A stretch of DNA of 64,000 bases, from positions 1,663,501 through 1,727,500 of the forward strand of contig JAKTNV010000018.1 of NCBI GenBank assembly GCA_022747635.1, given 5' to 3'. The notes under the pieces are model-generated. The model ran no database searches, had not been told where the DNA came from, and saw only the letters and a list, made by a program, of their open reading frames with translations. The first letter of the stretch is position 1; the number at the start of each line of letters is the position of its first letter. The position numbers and the translations under genes are program-made. This document shows positions 47,717-55,380 of this stretch, piece by piece. Source of the DNA: Hetaerina americana. Taxonomy: Eukaryota > Arthropoda > Insecta > Odonata > Calopterygidae.

Positions 47717-47746
47717 ATATCTTCGAAATGGTACGCTCTTCGGCGA

Positions 47747-47804
<58 letters not shown>

Positions 47805-47830
47805 CTTCGAAATGGAACGCTCTTCGGCGA
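47717..47830. repeat. 30-bp direct repeats flanking a (TA)n tract
   Basis: Positions 47717-47746 and 47801-47830 are the same 30-base sequence (ATATCTTCGAAATGG, then one mismatch, then ACGCTCTTCGGCGA). They enclose about 54 bases of nearly pure TA. This resembles a target or unit duplication around a TA array. Confidence 0.9.
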
Positions 47831-47835
47831 CACAC

Positions 47836-48051
47836 AAATATATAAAAAACACAGATGTAGATTTTTAGAATATAGAGACACAAAGAAAGGACACTCACAA
47901 TTTGTTATTTTACGTTTCGACAGCACGGCTGTCGTCTTCAGAATCTGAATCTGAAGACGACAGCCGTGCTGTCGAAACGTAAAATAACAAATTGTGAGTG
48001 TCCTTTCTTTGTGTCTCTATATTCTAAAAATCTACATCTGTGTTTTTTATA

Positions 48052-48056
<5 letters not shown>
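47836..48056. mobile_element. Fold-back element P3, ~106-bp inverted arms
   Basis: Inverted repeat with arms AAATATATAAAAAACACAGA and its complement, centred on a 9-base spacer (AATCTGAAT) between CTTCAG and CTGAAG. Each arm carries CTGAAGACGACAGC-CGT-GCTGTCGAAACG followed outward by GTGAGTGTCCTTTC and GTGTCTCTATATT. (TA)n lies outside both arms. P2 has the same outward order (GTGAGTGATC, GTGTTTCTATATT), so P2 and P3 are one family. Confidence 0.85.

Positions 48057-48122
<66 letters not shown>
48044..48122. repeat. (TA)n microsatellite
   Basis: About 75 bases of TA, overlapping the outer end of the P3 right arm. Confidence 0.95.
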
Positions 48123-48129
<7 letters not shown>

Positions 48130-48216
48130 ACTATAGACTTAAAACATATCAACACAAAAAAAGGACAATCACATATGTAGGGTTGACGTTTCGACGGCGT
48201 ATGTGCTTGTTGTCTT
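48123..48216 (-). mobile_element. Single-arm P element (P4), interrupted by the LINE
   Basis: Contains AAAAAAAGGACAATCACATA and GACGTTTCGACGGCG, the outer and inner marks of the P2/P3 arms on the minus strand. It stops at GTTGTCTTC where the LINE 3' repeat begins. The LINE probably inserted into or next to this element. Confidence 0.5.
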
Positions 48217-51200
48217 CATCTACATCTACATCTACTTAATACCCCGCAAGCCGCCGCAAGGGCGTGTGGCGGGGGGTGCTAGGACACCACCCATAATTTA
48301 GAAAAGAAAAAGAAAAAAAAAACCGCATGCAATAACGACAAAATCATATATATAAAAAAAAACATGGCATACATTCATGCATGAACACTTACACCCCACA
48401 CACATGCAAACACTCAAACTACCAACTAACATACACATGCACCTGAAAGTATACCTAACATCTCTATAGTGTTTAATTTTGTTCCGACTTGTAAATTCAA
48501 CGTTTTTAATATTTCTAAAGTGACTTCGGTTTCTTGCTATTATGATTACTGATTGTTCGGGGAAAGAATGAGTATTTGTACCTATCTGTCTTGGAATCTA
48601 TCTCCCTTAGTTTATCTTTGTGGTCTGATCTACCTAAGTAGTGTGGGGCCATTATAATTCCTTCAGTGTCATATTTAAACTCGTTTGTTCTGAACCTTTC
48701 TAAAAGTCTAAGCCTCGCTTGTTCTCTCCGCACTTCAAGTGGTTCCCAGCCTAAATCCCCTAAGAGACCTGTCACACTTGTGTTTTTATCATAACAATTT
48801 TTAACGAATCTAGCGGATTTTCTCTGGACTTTATCTAATTCTTTTTGCCAAATTTTCTCCCACGGATCCCAAATACTTGCGGCATATTCCAAATGAGGTC
48901 TAACTAGAGCAAAATAACACCTCTCTTTAACTTTTTCATTACATTTCCCCACCACCCGTTTTATGAAGCCAAGTTTCTTTAAAGCTGATCCGCATATTGT
49001 CCTGATATGTGCTCCCCATGAAAGGCGTGGTGTTAGAACAACCCCCAAATATTTAACTTGATTTGCCGTAGTCAATACTGAACCCTCTATTTTGTAGTTT
49101 ATATCCTGATCCTCGCTTCCTTTATTCCAAAATTTCAAAACTGCACATTTATCTATATTAAGTGTTAATCCCCATTTATTGCACCATTCCGAGATATTGT
49201 CTAAGTCTCTAGAGAGTAGCTCGCGATCTAGTTGGCTCCTTATTTCCCTGTATATCACCGTGTCGTCAGCAAATAACCTTAGATTGCTACTAACGTGTGT
49301 GCTTAAGTCATTTATGTATATTAAGAACAGAAGAGGCCCTATTACACTTCCCTGGGGGACGCCCGAAGTAACATCTCTCTCCGTTGAGCACAACCCATCT
49401 ATGACTACTATTTGTTTGCGGTTTGACAAGAAGTCTCTAATCCAATTAATTATTTTCTCATTGATCCCATAGTATTTAAGTTTATGTAACAATTTATTGT
49501 GTGGGACTTTGTCGAAGGCTTTTTTGAAATCCAGGAATACTGCATCGACTTGGGTGTTGTTTTCTCCCGATCTAAGTATATCGTGAATGAAGAGACCAAG
49601 TTGTGTTTCGCAAGATCTGCTTTTCCTAAATCCGTGCTGGTTGTGGATTAGTATTTTCCTACTATCAAGAAATTTCATAATGATAGTGACAATAATGTGT
49701 TCCAATATTTTACAAGAGATCGACGTTAAAGAAATGGGTCGGTAATTGGTTGGTTTATCCCTATCGCCGCCTTTATAGATGGGAGTTATATGGGCTAGCT
49801 TCCAGTCACGAGGCACTGAGCCTTCTTCTATCGATTTTAGAAAAACAATATGTAAAAATGGGGCAATGTCGTCAGCTAATTCCTTTAATATTCTAGCAGG
49901 TATTTCTTCCGGACCAGGTGCCTTGTGTGCTTTGATACTACGGAACAGATGTACTATTCCTTGCTTGGTCAGTGTAAGATCGCTCATGTGTTCCCCGGGT
50001 GGGTGTGGAGGATCGTTTGGTGCTTTTGTGTTTTTGTTGTAGACGCTCTGGAAAAAATGGTTTAAAATATTTGCCTTTTTCACGCTATCTGTAATGATTT
50101 CTCCATTTTCCGTCTTCAAAGAGTGAACAGTGGGACGTTTACCCTGTATTTCCCTAACATAGGACCAGAATGACTTTGGATTTTCCTCAAGATATTCGCT
50201 TAGCATTTTAGATTTAAAAGAGTGTAGTGCTGTGCGCATAATACTTTTCGTCTTACTACGACATTCTTTTAGTAGCTGTTTGGTTGTATTCACAAAACTT
50301 ATATCGTCACTTTTTAAACTCTTTTTGAAATTTGACTGTAGCTTTCTTTGCCTTCTTAATGCCGATCTGACTTCCCCGTTGTACCATCTAGGTTCCTTAC
50401 TGTCGCATTTGAGTTTGGACGGGATGTACGTCTTTATTCCTTCGCGTAAAATATTTAAGAAATAATTCCAAGTGTTCTCTGTATTTGTTGTCAGTGTTTT
50501 TGCCTTGTATTCTGGTAATTTTATCTTTAAATATTCTCTTAGTCCGTTAAAATTTGCCTTGTTGTATAGGTATATTTTACGCTTTTCTTTGTTTATTTTG
50601 ACGAACTTAGTTTTTAACTCCACAAGAATAGCCTTATGGTCACTGATTCCGTCTATTATTTCAATGTTAGTGATGATTTCGGGCATAGAAGTCGCAAAGA
50701 TGTCTAGTATGCTTTGGCCCCGTGTTGGTGATTTAACTATTTGTTCTAAGGAGTGTTTTGTGAATATATGAAGGAGTTCTTGGCATGAATCTCTGTTTTT
50801 GGCAGATTTTCCTACGCAGTAGTTGTCCCAGTCAATTGACGGTAGATTTGTGTCACCAGCGATTATAGTAATACTGTTGCTTTGTCTGCTGCTGATAGTG
50901 GATATTTGTTCGTCGAGTTTGTGTAGGACATCTGTGTTAGAATCTGGGGGTCTATAAAATGAACACACGTATAGGCTTCTGCCGTTGTAGTCCTTAATGT
51001 TGCACCAAACGCTTTCTATGTCATCTACGTCGCATTCATATCGTTGGCTACTAAGATGTGACTTTACTGCAATGAATACTCCCCCACCCAACCTATTTGG
51101 TCTGTCCCTTCTGTAAATTGTGAAACCGTTTGGAAAAACCTCATTGTTTGCTATATCTCCCGTGAGCCAACTTTCTGTTCCAACTACTATGTCTGCGTTT

Positions 51201-51640
51201 GTACTGACAAAAATATGTTCAATATCCGATATTTTGTTCCTAATGCTACGGCAGTTTAATGTTATAATTTTAATATGGCTAATAACTTCTTGTTTTTCGG
51301 TTTTATGTACGCTAACAAAACTGTTTTGAGACGATTCGTGGTGAACAGAGACAAAAGAATTACATTCACTTGCATTGCTATCTGTTATGTATGTAGAGGC
51401 ACCAATTTTATTAAATTTACGTGGGTTATATGTTATTTTAACGCAAGTATTTGTTTGTTCAATTTTTTTGGGGATATGAGAGGCATTACCTGAACTGAAT
51501 TGACAAAAAGCGCTGGATTCTACTTTATTTTTCCCAATATATGACCTACGCTCTTGCCTACCAGCTATGCTAAACCCTCGAAACGTGTTCGTGTAACCTA
51601 CGCGCTACGAACATTGTACCGAATGAGACCGTCTCTTTTA
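48217..51640 (-). mobile_element. CR1/L2-like LINE, nearly intact ORF2, 5' end truncated
   Basis: Minus strand. The 3' end is a short tandem repeat of ATGTAG units (48217-48235) preceded by a GC-rich hairpin (48240-48277, CACCCCCCGCCACACGCC with GGCGGCTTGCGGGGTAT). An A/C-rich 3' UTR of about 230 bases separates these from ORF2. No ORF1 or 5' UTR is recognisable: beyond about 51640 the sequence becomes an unrelated GC-rich island, so the element is probably 5' truncated. No confident target duplication could be fixed. Confidence 0.85.
48515..51604 (-). CDS. LINE ORF2: APE endonuclease + reverse transcriptase
   Basis: The product is the retrotransposition enzyme of a non-LTR element: it nicks target DNA and reverse-transcribes the element RNA. 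The frame is open for 1029 codons from a TAG at 51605-51607 to the stop at 48515. No ATG lies in its first part: the 858-codon version starting at a TTG (51091) omits the front of the endonuclease. Residues 1-120 are an unassigned extension. The endonuclease follows with LNCRSIRNK (Asn), VVGTESWL (Glu), YRRDR...GGGVFIAV and GDTNLPSIDW. The RT has FLDFKKAFDKVP (motif A Asp), TSGVPQGSVIGPLLF (motif B) and LRLFADDTVI (motif C Asp pair). The C-terminus has VRPHLEYAASIWDP and KVQRKSARFVKN. No stop or frameshift interrupts the domains, so the insertion is young. The CR1/L2 placement is by general resemblance; Jockey-type is the alternative. Confidence 0.9.
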   Translation of the reverse strand, partial: RVGYTNTFRGFSIAGRQERRSYIGKNKVESSAFCQFSSGNASHIPKKIEQTNTCVKITYNPRKFNKIGASTYITDSNASECNSFVSVHHESSQNSFVSVHKTEKQEVISHIKIITLNCRSIRNKISDIEHIFVSTNADIVVGTESWLTGDIANNEVFPNGFTIYRRDRPNRLGGGVFIAVKSHLSSQRYECDVDDIESVWCNIKDYNGRSLYVCSFYRPPDSNTDVLHKLDEQISTISSRQSNSITIIAGDTNLPSIDWDNYCVGKSAKNRDSCQELLHIFTKHSLEQIVKSPTRGQSILDIFATSMPEIITNIEIIDGISDHKAILVELKTKFVKINKEKRKIYLYNKANFNGLREYLKIKLPEYKAKTLTTNTENTWNYFLNILREGIKTYIPSKLKCDSKEPRWYNGEVRSALRRQRKLQSNFKKSLKSDDISFVNTTKQLLKECRSKTKSIMRTALHSFKSKMLSEYLEENPKSFWSYVREIQGKRPTVHSLKTENGEIITDSVKKANILNHFFQSVYNKNTKAPNDPPHPPGEHMSDLTLTKQGIVHLFRSIKAHKAPGPEEIPARILKELADDIAPFLHIVFLKSIEEGSVPRDWKLAHITPIYKGGDRDKPTNYRPISLTSISCKILEHIIVTIIMKFLDSRKILIHNQHGFRKSRSCETQLGLFIHDILRSGENNTQVDAVFLDFKKAFDKVPHNKLLHKLKYYGINEKIINWIRDFLSNRKQIVVIDGLCSTERDVTSGVPQGSVIGPLLFLIYINDLSTHVSSNLRLFADDTVIYREIRSQLDRELLSRDLDNISEWCNKWGLTLNIDKCAVLKFWNKGSEDQDINYKIEGSVLTTANQVKYLGVVLTPRLSWGAHIRTICGSALKKLGFIKRVVGKCNEKVKERCYFALVRPHLEYAASIWDPWEKIWQKELDKVQRKSARFVKNCYDKNTSVTGLLGDLGWEPLEVRREQARLRLLERFRTNEFKYDTEGIIMAPHYLGRSDHKDKLREIDSKTDRYKYSFFPRTISNHNSKKPKSL

Positions 51641-52600
51641 TCTTCAGGTTTTAGGTGCCCCCCTGTCGTAACCATCCTGTCCCCATTCCCTTAAGCCGGT
51701 TCCCCGAACTTGGACGGAGGGGCGGCCAGCTGCCCCCGGCCGGAGGCGACCTGACGCATTCCGCCCCGCGTTCCCCTCTGTAGGCACGGAGAGGCGGATG
51801 TGGCCGGGGGGGGGGGGTGACAGAGAGGAAGGTGAGATACGTGCTTAGCGGTAGCTTAGGTAGGGACAAGAGGCCAAATTTTGGACGTATATTTCTGGGA
51901 AACGGGGAGCTAGATTATGGGTTATGGGTGAAATTGGAGGGGTTGGTTAATCGTCACAGTATCTCTCTCTTCAGGTGCACATTTCGCGATGCTCTCTCTC
52001 TCTCTCCTTAGGATTGTTCCCGGCCCAAGTGGCGTTTTAAGGTGGGGAGATGGGACGGAGGAATTCCGGAGGCAGGCGCGCGGATTTCAAGGCCGGGTGG
52101 CCTTCCTTCCTGTCCGTAAATCTTCCTCCCCGCTGCCTCCTAATTCTCCGAATGTCTTGCTACAGATGGTCTCGCCCTATCCCCATTGCCCCTCCTCTAC
52201 ACCTCTCCAGCTGGATGGACCTTTACGCGACAGTTCGCTTACAAATGGACCTCGATTTCGGCATAATGTCCCCTAATGGAAGCCGGGCGGACACAAAATT
52301 AAAAAAATAATGCGTGCGTCAGAAAATTTTAGTTGCCATTATATATGTCTGGTGTCGGAGGCGAATGCGAGGCAGAACACCGTGACTTCTGACTTTCTGT
52401 GATGGGTTTTATACTTGCTGGGAAACGTAGGTGAATGAAGGGAGTGGGATTTATTTACCTTTTATAATTTTGTTTGCATGCGGCCTTAGGAGAAATGCTT
52501 GGCTTCGTAATGCAACGTTTACGTCTAACGTACTTGACCTGGCAAGCTGTGAATTTTGTGCCGACTCGTCGATGTATTATGTATACGCACAAACACGTGC
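51641..52600. other. GC-rich island and spacer
   Basis: 51650-52290 is GC-rich with a G run at 51808-51818 and several CTCTCT runs near 51962-52006. No gene recognised. Confidence 0.4.
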
Positions 52601-52654
52601 ATGTTTATGTGTGTGTGTGCATGTATTACCTCAATTATCATTCCCAAGATAAAT

Positions 52655-53677
52655 ATGATGGCCACTACTGAGATTTTTAATCCTGGCAACTACGGGGCTC
52701 GGCCCAATCCGGCGCGTGTCGTGCCCGGCTGCGGGAGAAGCAAGGCTTCCGCGGTCGTCATCCCACAATACCCTTGCAAGGGAAAACCGGAAGCAAAAGG
52801 ACAGAAGACGCAGGAGAAGAAGACCAAATTAGTTAGAATAGGAACGTGGAATGTTTGGACAATGATGAGGACAGGGAAATTGGAGAATGTTAAGCGAGAG
52901 ATGGAAATGGGAAAAATAGATACTTTAGGTCTATGCGAGGTGAGATGGAAGGATAGCGGGGATTACTGGAGTGATAAGTATAGAATAATATACAGCGGCG
53001 GGGACGAGAGCCAACTAGGGGTTGCCATAATATTAAATGAAGAGGTAGGACGAAGCGTAGTCAACATAGAGCAGGTAACGGATAGATTATTACTAGTAGA
53101 GATAAAACAAGAACCGACGAATTTGGTTATTATTCAGGGACACATGCCACCGAGCAACCATACAGAGAAAGAGGTGGATAGGATATACGATCAGTTAGAG
53201 GACATAATCGCGTGTGTTCCTGCAGGGAAGCATTTGATAGTGATGGGGGATTGGAATGCGACGGTAGGCGAAGGAAGAGATGGCGATCACGTTGGGGACT
53301 ACGGTTTAGGCAAGAGGAATGACCACGGGGAGAAAGCAGTTGAGTTCTGCAGGAGACGGGGGTTAGTCATCCCCAACACTTGGTTTAGACACAATAGAAG
53401 ACGCAGGTATACATGGAAATTGCCAGGTGACTCAGAAAGGTATCAGCTAGATTATATTTTGGTTAGACATAGGTTTAGGAACAGCGTGATAAATTCGCAC
53501 AGCTTCCCGGGAGCGGATACGGACTCTGACCACAATATAGTTGTTATGAAATGTAGCGTCCGTTTCAAAAAGATAATACAGGGGCGGCGAGTTAGAAAAT
53601 GGAATGTAGAAGCATTAAATGGTTTGAAAAGGAAGGAGTACCAACAGGCGGTAGAGGTAATCATGGAGGATGGTTAA
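52655..53677 (+). CDS. RTE-clade LINE endonuclease domain (partial ORF2)
   Basis: This is an apurinic-endonuclease-like domain of an RTE retrotransposon. Starting at the ATG at 52655 it has 340 residues. An upstream in-frame ATG at 52556 would add only low-complexity sequence. The catalytic set is intact: RIGTWNVWTM (Asn), LGLCEVRW (Glu), VMGDWNATVG (Asp and Asn), YQLDYILV (Asp) and TDSDHNIVV (Asp-His). The frame ends at TAA 53675-53677. Downstream the same frame still reads as RTE sequence (GKRTRKPWITDEM, KRATNKGKEAWW-like) but with stops at 53702 and 53849. The RT domain is absent because the element is cut at about 53985. So it could only make an isolated endonuclease, if anything. Confidence 0.85.
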   Translation: MMATTEIFNPGNYGARPNPARVVPGCGRSKASAVVIPQYPCKGKPEAKGQKTQEKKTKLVRIGTWNVWTMMRTGKLENVKREMEMGKIDTLGLCEVRWKDSGDYWSDKYRIIYSGGDESQLGVAIILNEEVGRSVVNIEQVTDRLLLVEIKQEPTNLVIIQGHMPPSNHTEKEVDRIYDQLEDIIACVPAGKHLIVMGDWNATVGEGRDGDHVGDYGLGKRNDHGEKAVEFCRRRGLVIPNTWFRHNRRRRYTWKLPGDSERYQLDYILVRHRFRNSVINSHSFPGADTDSDHNIVVMKCSVRFKKIIQGRRVRKWNVEALNGLKRKEYQQAVEVIMEDG

Positions 53678-53985
53678 GAGCTAAGTACTGTCGAAGAAAA
53701 CTGAGAAATTATCAAGGAAGGGTTGTTTAAAGCTGCAAAGGGCACTATTGGAACCGTTAATGGGAAAAGGACTAGGAAACCATGGATCACGGATGAGATG
53801 ATTACCAAGATGGTTGAGAGGAGAAAATGGAAGAATGTACACTCGGAGTAAGGCAAAATGAAGTACAAAGAGTTAAACAATAAATTGAGGCGGGCGACAA
53901 ATAAAGGAAAAGAAGCATGGTGGAAGACGCAGTGCGAGGGTATGGAAAGTTTGCAGAGGAAGGGTGAAATTGGTGCGTATGTGCC
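53678..53985 (+). pseudogene. RTE ORF2 linker region with stops
   Basis: Continuation of the preceding frame between endonuclease and RT. It has two further in-frame stops (53702-53704 and 53849-53851) and recognisable RTE text up to GEIGAYV, where a hairpin begins. Confidence 0.8.
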
Positions 53986-54008
53986 TAACTGGCACATACG
54001 CACCAATT
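53968..54008. repeat. Perfect hairpin at RTE/SINE D junction, 18-bp arms
   Basis: Arms 53968-53985 (AATTGGTGCGTATGTGCC) and 53991-54008 are exact reverse complements around TAACT. The left arm is RTE coding sequence; the right arm is its inverted copy, directly joined to SINE D sequence. Confidence 0.95.
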
Positions 54009-54160
54009 CTTTCCATGTTCATAAACGGCACATGGAAAGGAAATGGCCCCCCCTACCCTGATGTGTGAATTTCACACGCCGTGGTGTTTAGTACTGGGTG
54101 GACTCTACCATCACCTTCCAAACCGACCTTCGGGTCGATTACTGTGTTTATGGTTTTTTA
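54009..54160 (+). mobile_element. SINE family D, copy 4 (5' truncated)
   Basis: Begins in the middle of the body (ATAAACGGCACATGGAAAGG, then ATGGCCCCCCCTACCC) and runs to CGACCTTCGGGTCGATTAC and TGTTTATGGTT. The head is missing. TA-rich DNA follows. Confidence 0.85.
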
Positions 54161-54237
54161 TGGTTATGTATATATGGTTATGGTATGTGTGTGGCATGGT
54201 GTATGTTTATATGGTAATGTTTATATGGTATAAACAT

Positions 54238-54295
<58 letters not shown>

Positions 54296-54317
54296 TTCAT
54301 ATAGAAATATATATATA
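54161..54317. repeat. TATGG-rich and (TA)n tract
   Basis: Degenerate TATGGTTATG units (54156-54230) followed by (TA)n at about 54235-54292. Confidence 0.9.
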
Positions 54318-54593
54318 AACCATAAACACAGTAATCAACCCGAAGGTCGGTTTGTTAGGTGATGGTAGAGTTCACTTAGTACTAAGCCCGACGGGTGTGA
54401 AATTCACGCGACAGGGTAGGGGGCCAGTTCCTTTCCCTGTGTCGTTTATGGTGTTCCAGGAAGATATGGTACCCGAAAAATCCCATTGCTTGTGTGGAGC
54501 TGTGGGTGCCTGGAATGCTTTGCCTGGGGATCGAACCATGGCCCCTCCGTTCAGCAGTCCAACGCTCTAACCCCCCTGGACTACCGCGACCCA
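54318..54593 (-). mobile_element. SINE family D, copy 5
   Basis: Minus strand: ACCATAAACACAGTAATC at the tail, through GTCGGTTTGTTAGG and GGGGCCAGTTCC, to a tRNA-like head ending GGACTACCGCGACCCA. (TA)n lies at the tail side. The B box is changed (GGTTCGATCC, one base short). Confidence 0.9.
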
Positions 54594-54699
54594 CCCAAAT
54601 ATCCGAGAAAAATTATGCCTCCTTGCAGCATTTACACACACACAGATATATTTATATGTATATACTAGTATACATATATATATATTTATATGTATATAC

Positions 54700-54744
<45 letters not shown>
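54594..54744. repeat. Degenerate then pure (TA)n
   Basis: TA-rich DNA from 54645, pure TA at about 54704-54744. Confidence 0.9.
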
Positions 54745-54747
<3 letters not shown>

Positions 54748-54800
54748 TCAAACACGAAATCCCGCCAAACGGCGAATAAATACTCATATATACAGGTGTG
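54745..54800 (-). mobile_element. SINE family E, copy 2 (tail fragment)
   Basis: CATTCAAACACGAAATCCCG, then CCAAACGGCGAATAAATACT and CATATATACAG, essentially identical to the tail of E copy 1 (42664-42715), between two (TA)n tracts. Confidence 0.8.
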
Positions 54801-54808
54801 CAAGTATG

Positions 54809-54814
<6 letters not shown>

Positions 54815-54870
<56 letters not shown>
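54815..54870. repeat. (TA)n microsatellite
   Basis: About 55 bases of TA between SINE E and SINE D copies. Confidence 0.95.
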
Positions 54871-54874
<4 letters not shown>

Positions 54875-54877
54875 TTG

Positions 54878-55167
54878 TGGGTCGCGGTAGTCGAGGGGGG
54901 TAGAGTGTTGGACTACTGACCGGAGGGTCCCGGTTTCGAGTCCCGGGGAAAGCACTCTGGGCACCTGCAGCTCCACCCAAGCTTTGTGATTTTTCGGGTA
55001 CCAGATCTTCCTGGGAAACCATAACCGGCACAGGGAAAGGAACTGGCCCCCCTACCCTGATGTGTGAATTTTCACACGCCGCATAGGGCTTAGTCCTGGG
55101 TGAACTCTGCCATCACCTACCAAGCCGACCTTCGGGTTGGGTACTGTGTTTATGGCTATGGTTTATG
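54878..55167 (+). mobile_element. SINE family D, copy 6
   Basis: Nearly complete: head GTGGGTCGCGGTAGTCGAG, body CTGGGCACCTGCAGCTCCAC, GGTACCAGATCTTCCTGG, GGCACAGGGAAAGGAACTGG and CGACCTTCGGGTTGGGTAC, then TGTTTATGG. Preceded by (TA)n. The B box is changed (GGTTTCGAGTCC). Confidence 0.9.
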
Positions 55168-55184
55168 TATATATTTATTTATTT

Positions 55185-55380
55185 CAACACATAATCCCGC
55201 CAAACGGCGAGCACACATTCATTCACATGGATGTAGATTTTAAGGAAAAGGGATAGGACGAACATAGGAATGGTGGGGAATGCCGAATCGAGCAGATCAC
55301 GAATGAAAAAAGTTTACTCCGCCGGTACTCGAACCACGGACCTTCAACCTGTCGATCTGTTGCTATAACCATTGATTTTC
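55185..55380 (-). mobile_element. SINE family E, copy 3
   Basis: Minus strand: CAACACATAATCCCGCCAA with ACGGCGAGCAC at the tail, GGAAAAGGGATAGGACGAAC in the body, and a degraded head (GTACTCGAACCACGGACC). A TTTA-type repeat lies at the tail side. Confidence 0.75.

Noticed and set aside
49179..50771. Plus-strand frames inside the LINE
   Set aside because: They are antisense shadows of the 1029-codon minus-strand frame.
48200..51650. Target-site duplication for the 48-kb LINE (GTCTTCA versus ATCTTCA)
   Set aside because: Six or seven matching bases near each end are not enough, and the 5' boundary is not fixed.
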